From contig CAZWSX010000025.1 in NCBI GenBank assembly GCA_964636985.1, positions 55,191 through 119,190 on the forward strand: DNA of 64,000 nt. Reading direction: 5' to 3'. Each line of letters opens with the position of its first letter. Within the stretch, counting starts at the first letter, position 1. This document shows, piece after piece, positions 1-9,213 of this stretch. The translations under genes were made by a program, and so were the position numbers. This DNA comes from CAZWSX01 sp964636985. GTDB lineage: Bacteria; Planctomycetota; Planctomycetia; Pirellulales; Pirellulaceae. A model generated the notes under the pieces. The model ran no database searches and was not told where the DNA came from. It saw only the letters and a list, made by a program, of their open reading frames with translations.

Positions 1-665
1 TGGAGGCCCGTCAGAAAATCGTGGACCACGCCCTCTCGTGCCTGGACTCCGAGACCGACAGGCTGAAGCATGAGGAAGAGGTCGTCCGCCGCCAGCAGCA
101 GAAGACGAAGGCCGACATCGGCAAGCTCGTGGAAGTCCTGAAGTCGCTCGGTGCGGAAGGCATCGAGAGCGTGCGGTCGGAACTCGGAAGGCTGGAACGC
201 GAGGACAAGGAGCTCTCCCGCTCGCTCCGGGAGATCGCAAAGCGTCAGGAACCCATGCTCAGGATCAGCGAGGATGCCAAGGCATTCATCGAGACCTGGC
301 AGGACGTTGGCGAGCTTCTGGACGCCGCCACCCCGGAGGAGCGGCTTTTGATCCTCCGTCACTACGTCGAAGTGCTCGAAATTCACTCCGCCGACCCGAA
401 GGGCCGGAGTGGAACCTACGCCATGCGGCTGTTCCCGGAAGTCTGCCCGGACAGGGGCTTCGATTGGGACCAATCCCCTGCCATACCGTACCCGACGGAC
501 GGAAGTCCTTACGGGGCGGAAACAAACAGAGCCGACGCCCCTGAGGACATCGGCTCCGATGTGTTAATCGATACCCGCTTGGTTCGGGTAATCGACGGAA
601 AAGCTCCCCCGGTAGGACTTGAACCTACGACCCGGCGATTAACAGTCGCCTGCTCTACCAACTGA
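1..665 (+). CDS. C-terminal part of a large serine recombinase (5' end outside window)
   Basis: The frame is open to the left edge, with codons in phase from base 3, so the gene starts outside the window. The visible part is a long charged helical region (about residues 10-100, Glu/Lys/Arg-rich, coiled-coil-like), then an 'ATPEERLLILRHYVEVLEI' segment. That arrangement is typical of the tail of large serine recombinases, after the resolvase, recombinase and zinc-ribbon domains. From about residue 160 the translation loses family character, and its last residues (PPVGLEPTTRRLT...) are simply the antisense of the tRNA-Asn gene. The stop at 663-665 therefore lies inside the tRNA. I infer that the original stop was lost or replaced when the element joined the chromosome here. 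The catalytic domain is not visible, so the family call rests on the tail only. Confidence 0.55.
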   Translation, partial: EARQKIVDHALSCLDSETDRLKHEEEVVRRQQQKTKADIGKLVEVLKSLGAEGIESVRSELGRLEREDKELSRSLREIAKRQEPMLRISEDAKAFIETWQDVGELLDAATPEERLLILRHYVEVLEIHSADPKGRSGTYAMRLFPEVCPDRGFDWDQSPAIPYPTDGSPYGAETNRADAPEDIGSDVLIDTRLVRVIDGKAPPVGLEPTTRRLTVACSTN

Positions 666-676
666 GCTACAGGGGA
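604..676 (-). tRNA. tRNA-Asn (anticodon GTT)
   Basis: Read on the minus strand, this 73-base stretch folds into a complete cloverleaf. The acceptor strands TCCCCTG and CGGGGGA pair with one G-T. The D arm contains AGCTCAGTTGGTAGAGC, the anticodon stem is GGCGA/TCGCC around loop CTGTTAA, and the T arm contains GGTTCAAGTCC. The anticodon is GTT and the discriminator is G, as is usual for tRNA-Asn. CCA is not encoded. The 3' end faces the recombinase fragment, as expected if an integrative element used the tRNA 3' end as its attachment site. Confidence 0.95.
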
Positions 677-1008
677 ATGTCGAAGACCACAAAATCTACA
701 ACAACTACCGATACCCGGCAACGGGATTGGTTCGCGGGTTTCCTTCTCTCAAGGGCCGGATTCGCCGCGTTATCCGCAATATCGGCAGCCTCACGGGGTG
801 GCATGCCGTCTCGCTCGCGAAAATTTGGGGCAGAAACCCATCGCACCGCGGAGCCTAACGCGCGTTTCCTTGCCGCACAATTGTTCCAGCAGTACACTTC
901 GGCGAAGGGATCGGCTCGCCCCAGACGCGTATTTTTAGCTGTTTTCGGTGCTTCTTTTGGTCGCCCGCGCGCCGGCGGTCCCGTGTCCACCGGTAAGGCA
1001 ATCGATCT
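677..1008. other. intergenic region, no gene seen
   Basis: This 332-base gap separates the divergently oriented tRNA-Asn gene and the prenyltransferase-repeat gene. Short frames exist on both strands, but none has a recognisable domain or convincing start. It should hold the promoters for both flanking genes; I could not identify a convincing -35/-10 pair. Confidence 0.5.
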
Positions 1009-3048
1009 ATGACCGACCCCGCACGATCGCCGTCCGACGAGGACGATGCACCGCTGCCCCCGTCGTCGGTTGTTCCAGGAAACGACATCCCTAGCGGCAT
1101 CCCTTCTTCGGTGGTTCCAGGCGGCGTTCCCAACCCCCATGCACTGGGATCAGGTTACGCTCACCCGCCTGTCACGAGCGAACCCGATATTCCGATGAGT
1201 GTGGTGCCACCATCCAGTGTGGTCCCCTCGAGCGTGATGCCGCCGACTCCGCAAGCCAAACCTCCAGCGCCGCAGAAACCTCCTGCGAGTCCTGCGCCAG
1301 CAAAGACGAGTCCGCAAAAGCCAACTCCAGCTGCGGCGCCGCGCCAAGAGAAAGCATCGCCTCCTAGTCCAACTGCTCCCGCGGCCAAGCCAAGCACGCC
1401 TGCCGCGACACCCAAGCCAAACCCATCAGCGCCAGACGCTACTGCTAAGCGTTCTCCACTGTCTCCATCACCTCCGTCTAAGCCTGCGTCGTCAAAAGCA
1501 GCCCCATCTAAGCCAACGCCGCCGAAGACCGACTCTTCGCGCGAGCCTGCTCCTTTCAATCCAACGGAGTCGCTCGCCAACGAAGAAGTCGATAACGGCG
1601 GAGTGGATCTCGTCCAAGACGAAGGGGACGACGCGCTTCCCAAAGGCTTCAGCCTCGATCTCATCACCATGTCGCCATGGATGGTGAGCACGTTGGTACA
1701 CATGCTGGCGGTGCTGTTGCTTGCGCTGATCATCTTTCCGCAAGCGTTCCGGGATGACGCTGGGTTGTCGATCACGGCGAACAACAACGAGACCTATGCC
1801 GAAACGCTCGGCGATCAATTGCTGCTCGACTTCAGCAATGCCGACAAGACCGAGTCGCTAGACGAGATTCCGATCATCGCTGAATCCAATTTCGGCGAGA
1901 TCGTCCCCGATCCCTTCTCGGCTCCTCCGCAATTAACACCAAGCGATACTGGAGGAGAAACGTCGGTGGCGTCGTCCGATATCGTGTCGTCGAGCATCGG
2001 CAACGCGCTCAACGGCCGCCAGGAGGGGCGCGCCAAGCAAGTGCTGCTCGGGACGTACGGAGGAACGGCGACCACCGAAGGCTCCGTGAATCTCGGCTTG
2101 GAATGGCTGAAACGAAATCAACGAAGCGATGGCACCTGGAGCTTGGAGGGACCCTACTCGGAGGGCGCGCGTTTCGAAAACAAAGTGGCTGCCACCGCTA
2201 TGGCGCTGCTCGCATTTCAAGGAGCCGGCAACACGCCGACCAAGGGCAAGTTCCGCGACGTCGTCGCCAAGGGCTGGAAGGCTCTCCTCGCCAAGCAAGA
2301 TAAGGAAGGATTTTTCGAGCAGCCCGACGCGAGCGTCAACCATAAGCTCTACGCGCAGGCTCAAGCGACCATCGCATTATGCGAACTCTACGGCATGACG
2401 CAGGACTCGCGCTATCGCGAGCCTGCTCAGTTGGCCGTGGATTTCGCGCAAGACATTCAAGCAGCGGAAGGCGGCTGGCGCTATCAGCGAAGAGAAGATA
2501 GCGACATGTCGGTCACCGGGTGGTTCTTGATGGGATTGCAAAGCGCGCGGATGAGCGGCCTGCAGGTGAAGCCGGAAACGCTCAAGAACGTCGAGAAGTT
2601 TTTGGACACGGTCCAGGATCAGAACGGGGAGCGCTATCGCTACCAGCCAACCACCCCTCAATTCACGCACGTCATGACGGCCGAAGCCTTGTTATGCCGG
2701 CAGTACCTGGGATGGTCGCGGACGGACGAACGACTGCTACGCGGTGCCGACTACTTTCGCAAAGGGCATCCCTTCTACTACGACAAGAACGAACGCAACG
2801 TCTACTACTGGTACTACGCCACGCAGGTCCTCCATCACTTAGGTGGAAAGCGGTGGGACGAGTGGAACAAGGCGATGCGTCAAGAGTTGCCCGAGAACCA
2901 GCTTAAAAACGGGAAAAATGCTGGCAGTTGGGACCCCGAAGGGGACGATCGCTCCAACGCCGGTCGGCTGTATGTCACTTGCTTGAGCATCTACATGCTC
3001 GAAGTCTACTATCGCCACATGCCGCTCTATGGGCTCGATACAGGCTAA
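1009..3048 (+). CDS. membrane-anchored prenyltransferase/squalene-oxidase repeat protein with Pro-rich N-terminus
   Basis: This 679-residue protein has three parts. Residues 1-190 are low-complexity and rich in Pro/Ala/Ser/Lys, with several SSVVP-type repeats near the start. A single hydrophobic segment at about residues 223-245 (MVSTLVHMLAVLLLALI) should span the membrane. The C-terminal half, from about residue 355, has tandem alpha-barrel repeats (SVNLGLEWLKRNQRSDGTW, and a DMSVTGWFLMGL block) of the prenyltransferase/squalene-hopene cyclase repeat fold common in planctomycetes. The cyclase DxDD acid motif is not clearly present, so enzyme activity is doubtful and a binding or scaffold role is possible. 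The start is the ATG at 1009. It stands alone and ends 236 bases before the DUF1598 gene. Confidence 0.75.
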   Translation: MTDPARSPSDEDDAPLPPSSVVPGNDIPSGIPSSVVPGGVPNPHALGSGYAHPPVTSEPDIPMSVVPPSSVVPSSVMPPTPQAKPPAPQKPPASPAPAKTSPQKPTPAAAPRQEKASPPSPTAPAAKPSTPAATPKPNPSAPDATAKRSPLSPSPPSKPASSKAAPSKPTPPKTDSSREPAPFNPTESLANEEVDNGGVDLVQDEGDDALPKGFSLDLITMSPWMVSTLVHMLAVLLLALIIFPQAFRDDAGLSITANNNETYAETLGDQLLLDFSNADKTESLDEIPIIAESNFGEIVPDPFSAPPQLTPSDTGGETSVASSDIVSSSIGNALNGRQEGRAKQVLLGTYGGTATTEGSVNLGLEWLKRNQRSDGTWSLEGPYSEGARFENKVAATAMALLAFQGAGNTPTKGKFRDVVAKGWKALLAKQDKEGFFEQPDASVNHKLYAQAQATIALCELYGMTQDSRYREPAQLAVDFAQDIQAAEGGWRYQRREDSDMSVTGWFLMGLQSARMSGLQVKPETLKNVEKFLDTVQDQNGERYRYQPTTPQFTHVMTAEALLCRQYLGWSRTDERLLRGADYFRKGHPFYYDKNERNVYYWYYATQVLHHLGGKRWDEWNKAMRQELPENQLKNGKNAGSWDPEGDDRSNAGRLYVTCLSIYMLEVYYRHMPLYGLDTG

Positions 3049-3284
3049 AGGTCCGATTGTTGTCCCCTGTCCGGCCGGGCATCGCCAGTAATCTTGATAC
3101 CCGTTTCGTTATCTTCTTAAGGTGAAGTTACGAATCAGCGCGCGCGGATGAATTCAATTGACCGCGCAAAGATAGCCTTCCATAGTGCAACGAACTTCCC
3201 ATCCAAACTTTGACGCGCAACGAGTGAACTCGCTGCCGTCGTGATCAAAGCTTGGGAACGTTCTTGCTCGGCGAGGCGCTACCC

Positions 3285-5006
3285 ATGAACCGCTATCTGG
3301 GTTCTTTTGCGGCTATTTGTGTGTCCGTGGGCTGGGTCGCCGGCAATCCCGCAAACGCGGACGATACCGCCGCACTCGTCGACCAGCATGTAGCCTCGGG
3401 CGAGTTTGGTCCGGCGACTCGCGCCGTGGAGCAACTGCCGCCCAAAGTGCAGCTACCTCTCAAACAAAAGATTGCCGCCGCGCAACGGCAAGCCGGCGCG
3501 ATGCAAAGCACGGCGCAGCTCAGCCCGGCATCGAACTTCGCCCTGAATAACGGCGCGCAACCCGCGATGCCACATCATGGCGGCGGTCCTCGCGCAGACT
3601 TCGATACCTTGATGGAATTGATTCAAGAAACGATCTCGCCTGACTCGTGGGAAGAAGCAGGCGGTCCTGGCCGGATGTCCCCCTTCCCTCTCGGCGTTCA
3701 TGTCGACGCGGCCGGGCTGCTGCGGCGCATGGCCCCAGCCAAAAGCACCGATACCTCGCTGATCACATCGCGCATCGCAGCCCTCCATTCGAGAGAAGGC
3801 CGCGACGTCCGAGCTTCATCCGCCCTGCGAAAGATCTCGCTCACGCGACTGGAAAGCGAACTGCAAAACCGCCTGGCGGTTGGCCTTGGTCCCGACGCGA
3901 CAATGCAACATCTGGCCGGTTTGCGGCGTGTGCAGTATGTATTCGTCTACCCGGAGACCGGCGAGATCGTGATCGCTGGCCCCGCAGGCGATTGGGCTTA
4001 CGACGCCGACAGTCGCGCGGTCGCCGTCGAACCTCCTGGCGACGACGGAACAACCAAAGTCACCCGCACGCCTGTTTTGTATCTCGACGACCTCCTGGTC
4101 TTGTTGCGTCAGGCTCAAGGTGGCAAGCCCTTCACCTGCACCATCGAGCCAACGAAAGAGGGACTCGCCGCCGCTCAAGATTATCTGGTCACAACCCGCA
4201 AGAAACCGCTCAAAGAAGGAAAGGCGGCTCGCGACGCCTGGGTGACAGGCCTGCGAAACGCACTCGGCAAGCAGAACATCAAAGTGGCCGGCATCGATGC
4301 TCGCACCCACGTCGCGAGGACTATTGTCGAAGCCGACTACCACATGAAGCGGATCGGCATGGGACTCGAGCCCGGCGCCGGTGGCGTCGTCAGCTATTTG
4401 GACTCGATCGATCTACGCGATGGTGAGGCCCCGCCCGCGATGGACGTTCTCCGTTGGTGGTTCACGCTGGCCGAAACGCCGCCCAGCACCACCGAGCAGC
4501 GCAACGCCTTCTCGCTACACGCCGGAAGCGTTCGCGTTCTGAGTGAGAACGAGTTTCTCAAAACGACAGGCGAGGTTGTCTACACAGGCAAGACAACGGA
4601 GCGCAATCTCCGCTTTGCCAACAGCTTCACTCGCAACTTCGACGCCTTGGCCACCAAGTACCCGGTGTATGCCGATTTGCGAAACGTGTTCGACTTGGCG
4701 ATGGTCGCCGCGCTAATCGAGAATGAGAAGCTCGACGATCAAGTCGGTTGGCAAATGGGCCTGTTTTTGGATGGCCAGCAATTGCCCGTGACGCTGGGCA
4801 CTGCGCCCGCTCAAGTCGAATCGATCTGCAACAGCCGGTTGATCAACGGAAAGTACATCATCGCGGGCGTGAGCGGCGGCGTGGATGTCGATACCTCGAA
4901 ACTGCTTGGCAAGAAGGTCAAGATCGATACGTATGGCGTCCTCAAAGCAAGCCATGGCGAATCGGTGCCCAAGAAGGTTTCGCCCGACGGGTGGTGGTGG
5001 GACTAA
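3285..5006 (+). CDS. secreted DUF1598-type protein with one secretin-associated-like domain
   Basis: The ATG at 3285 is preferred over the in-frame TTG at 3252, because it follows a GAGG box and gives a proper signal peptide (MNRYLGSFAAICVSVGWVAG, cut near ANA-DD). That yields 573 residues. Residues about 105-136 (ADFDTLMELIQ, then SPDSWEEAGGPGRMSPFPL) match the domain repeated in the four-gene array at 26407-29303. The rest (YVFVYPETGEIVIAGPA, PVLYLDDLLVLLRQAQ) looks like the planctomycete DUF1598 family, whose function is unknown. It converges with the ABC permease gene, sharing four bases at the stop codons (CTAA, 5003-5006). It is probably exported. Confidence 0.7.
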   Translation: MNRYLGSFAAICVSVGWVAGNPANADDTAALVDQHVASGEFGPATRAVEQLPPKVQLPLKQKIAAAQRQAGAMQSTAQLSPASNFALNNGAQPAMPHHGGGPRADFDTLMELIQETISPDSWEEAGGPGRMSPFPLGVHVDAAGLLRRMAPAKSTDTSLITSRIAALHSREGRDVRASSALRKISLTRLESELQNRLAVGLGPDATMQHLAGLRRVQYVFVYPETGEIVIAGPAGDWAYDADSRAVAVEPPGDDGTTKVTRTPVLYLDDLLVLLRQAQGGKPFTCTIEPTKEGLAAAQDYLVTTRKKPLKEGKAARDAWVTGLRNALGKQNIKVAGIDARTHVARTIVEADYHMKRIGMGLEPGAGGVVSYLDSIDLRDGEAPPAMDVLRWWFTLAETPPSTTEQRNAFSLHAGSVRVLSENEFLKTTGEVVYTGKTTERNLRFANSFTRNFDALATKYPVYADLRNVFDLAMVAALIENEKLDDQVGWQMGLFLDGQQLPVTLGTAPAQVESICNSRLINGKYIIAGVSGGVDVDTSKLLGKKVKIDTYGVLKASHGESVPKKVSPDGWWWD

Positions 5007-6619
5007 TCGTCAAGGACGCGGTCAAACCAGCGCCACGCCGGCCATGCGACCAAGGTGAACATGGCGGCGCTCAATAGCCCGATGGCGCAAACCTGTTCGT
5101 CCGATCCGACGTGGATGAAGCCGAACATCCGAAATGCCACCGTGTCGACGCCGGGCGGCAAGGTGAGGATCGAACACGATAAGTCCCCTGCTGCAACGGC
5201 GGCACATGCCAAGGCCGAGGAGAGTATCGCCGGCCAGCAATTCGGTACACCGATGCGCGCCAAGAGCATCCAAGAGCCCGCCCCTTCGATCCGCGCCAAA
5301 TCGAGACGCGGCTGCGGAATCGCCGCGAAGGCTTGCCAACAAATTAAGGTCGCCAGTGGAAGAGTCCGCGCCATGATGGCGAGCACCGGGGCCGTAAGCG
5401 TGTTGTCGTAAAGCGCTGTCAGCCCTGGAATGGCCGGTTGATTCATCAGCCGAATCACCAGTACCCCGATTATGGGAGCCGGAGCGGCTAGAAGTCCCGC
5501 CAGAACCAAGCCGACGGGCCAGCGCCACTGAGGTGCGAGCCGAAGCCACCACGCTAGGATCATCCCCAGAAACACCGATGCACCTGCAGTATGAGCGGCG
5601 AGCATCGCGGTCGCGGAGAACTCGTTGCGAAACGTGGATACTCCTTTGCTTAGGGTGCCTAAAAGTTTCTCAGCAGACCAATGAAGTTGAGGATGACCGC
5701 TTTCGATATGGATCGTCAGTCCTGCCTTGTAGAACATGTTGGCCAGCGGAATGCCCAGAACAATTCCAACCGACAGCCACATGAAGCAGCCGCCGATCAG
5801 GCGCAGCCACGGCGATGGTGCCGGTGATGAGGCGCGCGACATCGTCGAGAGTCGCCGCGAAGGGACCATCGCCAGCGCCAAGGCCGCGATGCTTGTGATC
5901 GCCACCGTGCCGGGCAGAACGCCTGCAATCGCCGACCACGACGAGGACGATACCGAAAAGTGGGTGTAGACCTCTTCGGCGAACGTGCGGACGATATAGA
6001 TGTTCGTCACCGTCATTTCGCCTGCAACCAGTAAGCCGATCCAGACGGCGGCGATCGCGACGGCGGGCAGAGCTTGTGGGAGCGTGACACGGCAGAAGAC
6101 CGACCACTCGTTCCCTTCCATTCGCGCGGCATCTTCCAGCGTGCGGTCGATCCGCCGCAGCGCTACAGCTAGGATTGCGGTCGCCCATCCCCAGGCGTGC
6201 ATCACGTGAATCCAAATCACGGCGAAATGCTTGCTTAGGATGGGATCGCCCGTGCGATTGGCGAGTGCCGTTTGCCAACCAAGCCGTCCGAACCCGGCTT
6301 CCCAACCCGCGCAGTGTAGGTAGAGCGGAATCAGCATTGCCAGACAAACAAGCGGCCCCACGGCACTTCGCCCGAAAAATCGCGTCCGCTGCCAGAACCA
6401 TGCCGTCGCGAGCGACCAGGGGATGACGACGATCTCGACCCACGCGACGATGTAAAGCGTTTCGAGCAGCAGCCCGCGCTGGCGAATATTGGTGAAGAAG
6501 AGGGCCGCGACCAAAAGTGCGGCAGCGAACAGCAGGCCCCACAGTCGCGAGACATTGGTCAGCGCTTTGCCCTCGTTATGGATCAGGTGGCTCTCGGATT
6601 TACGTAGACTCTCCGCCAT
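5003..6619 (-). CDS. ABC transporter permease, two fused membrane domains (Fe(III)/thiamine type)
   Basis: This is a 538-residue inner-membrane protein with about twelve hydrophobic segments in two homologous halves. Each half carries an EAA-type loop for docking the ATPase (EDAARMEGNEW near residue 160, LARIEGAGSWMLL near residue 440). This is the double-permease arrangement of FbpB/AfuB and ThiP. I chose the ATG at 6619, not the frame opening at 6676, because 6619 overlaps the stop of the upstream DUF1559 gene as TGATG, suggesting translational coupling. No binding-protein or ATPase gene is nearby, so the substrate cannot be named; iron is only the family's commonest ligand. Confidence 0.8.
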   Translation of the reverse strand: MAESLRKSESHLIHNEGKALTNVSRLWGLLFAAALLVAALFFTNIRQRGLLLETLYIVAWVEIVVIPWSLATAWFWQRTRFFGRSAVGPLVCLAMLIPLYLHCAGWEAGFGRLGWQTALANRTGDPILSKHFAVIWIHVMHAWGWATAILAVALRRIDRTLEDAARMEGNEWSVFCRVTLPQALPAVAIAAVWIGLLVAGEMTVTNIYIVRTFAEEVYTHFSVSSSSWSAIAGVLPGTVAITSIAALALAMVPSRRLSTMSRASSPAPSPWLRLIGGCFMWLSVGIVLGIPLANMFYKAGLTIHIESGHPQLHWSAEKLLGTLSKGVSTFRNEFSATAMLAAHTAGASVFLGMILAWWLRLAPQWRWPVGLVLAGLLAAPAPIIGVLVIRLMNQPAIPGLTALYDNTLTAPVLAIMARTLPLATLICWQAFAAIPQPRLDLARIEGAGSWMLLARIGVPNCWPAILSSALACAAVAAGDLSCSILTLPPGVDTVAFRMFGFIHVGSDEQVCAIGLLSAAMFTLVAWPAWRWFDRVLDD

Positions 6620-7791
6620 CAATAAACGGCTTCCTCGGGTAGCTCCACTTCTTCCGCGGGAGTTACCAAATAGCACATGCGCACGGCGCCATCGGCCATC
6701 ACCACAAAAGCTCCTCCGTTATGCCAGCCGAAGATCTCATCGTTGGGGCCGCAGTTCGTCCATGTCCACAGGCACTTGGCGGTCGTTCCCTCGTCGGGCG
6801 GCGCCAGGCAACTTGCTACGGCGAGTTCCGCCGTTGTGCCGCCATACATTGGATCTTTGTTGCCATTGACAAAATGGAAGTATTGATTGCTGACGCCGTA
6901 GTTTCGCTGTCCGGAAATTCCACCGGCGCAGGTCGGCTCGGCCCACCTCCAAAAGGCCCGTCGCCCTGTCTTTGTGCACGTGTCAGTTGGCGCAACACCG
7001 TTTTTCGTATTGGCATTCGTCTGACCTGTGCTCATGTTGCAAAGGGAGTCGGCGAGTTGGCCGCACATAAACGGTCGTGATGTTTCGGGCAGTCGTCCAG
7101 CCGATTCCGCAATCATGATCGTATTGCTTGTGCCATCGCACATCTCGGACAATCGCATTCCCGTCCGCGTAAAACAACCCGTCGCAGTCGTCTGGCGATT
7201 GCGCAAACCCACCAGGTTATTGTTGCCAACAGGCTTGGGATCAATGTCCGTGTACGTGATCGGCATATAGTCGGTGATCCCGTAGCCGGCTGGATCGCGA
7301 ACGTTGAGGAACGGGTTAGCTGGGCAACGAAAAGTCGGGATGCCTTGCTTCGCCGTCTGTTGGTTCCACGTCGCATTTTTGTAACCGACCAAGGTGCATG
7401 CCTTCACCTGCGGATCGTCGTAGGTCCGATCCCAATCGTAGTTGGCGACGATCTTTCCTCCTTCGATGGTCCGAAGCAAATGCGTGAACACCGACTGCCC
7501 GTCGACAATTTCGAGGGGAGCCAGGCCCTGTTTGAGCCTCGACTGGAGACTTGCCTCATCAATCCCAAATCCGGCGGGTGGCAAACAATTGTACGCGGAC
7601 TCGTACATTTGGACGGCGAGCCCAATCTGCTTCAGATTATTCATGCAGGCCGTTCTAAAGTAGCCGACTCGGCTCGACTGGATAGCAGGAATGACTAACG
7701 CGAACAGAACCGAGAGGATAAGTATGAGGGCAAACAATTCCTTCAGTGTGAAACTGCGGCGCGTGCAAGGCGATGAGTCGGCACCAGACAT
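6619..7791 (-). CDS. DUF1559 prepilin-like protein
   Basis: This 390-residue protein has a short leader, then a type IV-pilin-like N-terminus (RRSFTLKELFALILILSVLF) with the prepilin peptidase pattern followed by a hydrophobic helix. The body has the DUF1559 pattern: MNNLKQIGLAVQMYES, a CDGTSNTIMIAE block, and a C-terminal IFGWHNGGAFVVMADGAVR. These proteins are strongly expanded in planctomycetes and their role is unknown; a surface or periplasmic pseudopilin is plausible. The ATG at 7791 has a GGAG box nine bases upstream, while the in-frame GTG at 7797 is too close to it. Its stop overlaps the ABC permease start. Confidence 0.9.
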   Translation of the reverse strand: MSGADSSPCTRRSFTLKELFALILILSVLFALVIPAIQSSRVGYFRTACMNNLKQIGLAVQMYESAYNCLPPAGFGIDEASLQSRLKQGLAPLEIVDGQSVFTHLLRTIEGGKIVANYDWDRTYDDPQVKACTLVGYKNATWNQQTAKQGIPTFRCPANPFLNVRDPAGYGITDYMPITYTDIDPKPVGNNNLVGLRNRQTTATGCFTRTGMRLSEMCDGTSNTIMIAESAGRLPETSRPFMCGQLADSLCNMSTGQTNANTKNGVAPTDTCTKTGRRAFWRWAEPTCAGGISGQRNYGVSNQYFHFVNGNKDPMYGGTTAELAVASCLAPPDEGTTAKCLWTWTNCGPNDEIFGWHNGGAFVVMADGAVRMCYLVTPAEEVELPEEAVY

Positions 7792-7866
7792 GGTCACTAC
7801 TCCGGTGGTTCGGCCGCTACGGGAATGCGTTCGTCGCGAAAAAACAACCGCTCGTGCGTTTCTTTT

Positions 7867-9027
7867 TCAAAAACTGACGGTTTCAGGAAGTGGAGTGGCT
7901 TCTGCTCGGGTGATCAAGTATCGCAAGATGTCGGGACGCACGGTGGTTTGCATCAAACGTACCGCGCCATCGGCCATGACCATATTAGCTCCCGGCTTGT
8001 GCCAACCGAAAATCTCATCGTTGGGTCCGCAATTCGTCCAACTCCACAAGCATTTTGTGTCTGTTCCCTCCACCGGCGGCGTAAGGCAACTTGTTGCCGA
8101 TAGTTCGCCACTCGTTTCGCCCAACTTAGGCGTTTTGTTGCCGTTGACGAAGTCAATCTTCTTTCGGCCCGCGAGATAGTTGCGTTGGCCCGAGATGCCG
8201 CCGCCACATGTGGGCTCGGCCCACCGCCAAAAGGCACGTTGCCCGGTCTTAGTACAGGCATCTATCTGCGCCGTGTTCACTTCGCACTGAGGATCTGCAA
8301 ATTCACCGCACATATACGGCGGCATCGATTCAGGTAAACGTCCTGCGGATTCCGCGATCATGATCGTGTTGCTCGTCCCGTCTGTAATGCCATTCAGTGG
8401 TGTTCCCGCTACGGAAAGGCAACCAGACTCCGTCGTCACCCGATTGCGCAGCCCGAGCACTCCGTTACGATCGGGAACAGGATCGATATCGGTGTAGGCA
8501 GTCGGCATATAGTCGGTTTTGCCGTACCCAGATGGATCGCGAATGTCGGAGTATGGATTGGCTGGACACTGAAATTCGACCGGTTGAAGTTTCGCCTGGT
8601 ACGAGTTCCAGGTTTCGTTCATAACTCCAGGAATGGTGCATTGAGGGGCCCAGGAATCGTTGTATGCCCTGCTCCAATCATAGGTTCGCACGCCGTGCAT
8701 GAAATCTTCGAGGACGTTAAACGTTGAGTGCAATCCGATGATTTCATGCGGCATCTTTCCCGCTTCAATTCGTTCGATGACCGTTTCAAGGTCGATCTCA
8801 ATTCCACCCGTTGGCAACTGCTTGTAAGTCGATTCGTAGTTGTGGCACGCCAACCCAATCTGTCTAAGGTTATTCGCACATTGCGACCGGCGCGCCGATT
8901 CTCTTCCTTGGTCAAGGTTCGGAAGAAAAATCGCCGCAAGAATCAGTAAGATCACCACGACCGCGATCAATTCCTTGACCGTGTAGCCGCGTCGAAAACG
9001 GGTGAGCGAAACCTTTGTGGCAGACAT
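7867..9027 (-). CDS. DUF1559 prepilin-like protein, second paralogue
   Basis: This 386-residue paralogue of the next gene downstream has the same order of features: a prepilin-like start (FRRGYTVKELIAVVVILLIL), CANNLRQIGLACHNYES, TDGTSNTIMIAESAGRLPE, and the C-terminal IFGWHKPGANMVMADGAVR. The two are recognisably related along their length, pointing to an old tandem duplication. They share a strand with a 75-base gap and may be co-transcribed with the ABC permease. The ATG at 9027 has only a weak purine stretch upstream. The gene is divergent from the Gfo/Idh gene, so the 186-base gap between them should carry both promoters. Confidence 0.9.
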   Translation of the reverse strand: MSATKVSLTRFRRGYTVKELIAVVVILLILAAIFLPNLDQGRESARRSQCANNLRQIGLACHNYESTYKQLPTGGIEIDLETVIERIEAGKMPHEIIGLHSTFNVLEDFMHGVRTYDWSRAYNDSWAPQCTIPGVMNETWNSYQAKLQPVEFQCPANPYSDIRDPSGYGKTDYMPTAYTDIDPVPDRNGVLGLRNRVTTESGCLSVAGTPLNGITDGTSNTIMIAESAGRLPESMPPYMCGEFADPQCEVNTAQIDACTKTGQRAFWRWAEPTCGGGISGQRNYLAGRKKIDFVNGNKTPKLGETSGELSATSCLTPPVEGTDTKCLWSWTNCGPNDEIFGWHKPGANMVMADGAVRLMQTTVRPDILRYLITRAEATPLPETVSF

Positions 9028-9213
9028 GGGGTGCTCACCGCCCTAGGTGTTTCGAAGCGATCGACCGCTTTCATCTTACTCCCGTAGGTCCCTCGCCCGC
9101 AAAACCGGTTTCTCAGGCTACAATGCCAGGACTTTTCGCACGAAGCTAAGGTGCGGCGACGTTGTCTTGCATCGCTTTTGCGCGTTCGTGTACCGTTTTT
9201 CAGGGGTGTAGCC

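Noticed and set aside
1161..1787. Gly-rich frame on the minus strand
   Set aside because: It is the complement of the Pro/Ala/Ser-rich low-complexity N-terminus of the prenyltransferase-repeat protein.
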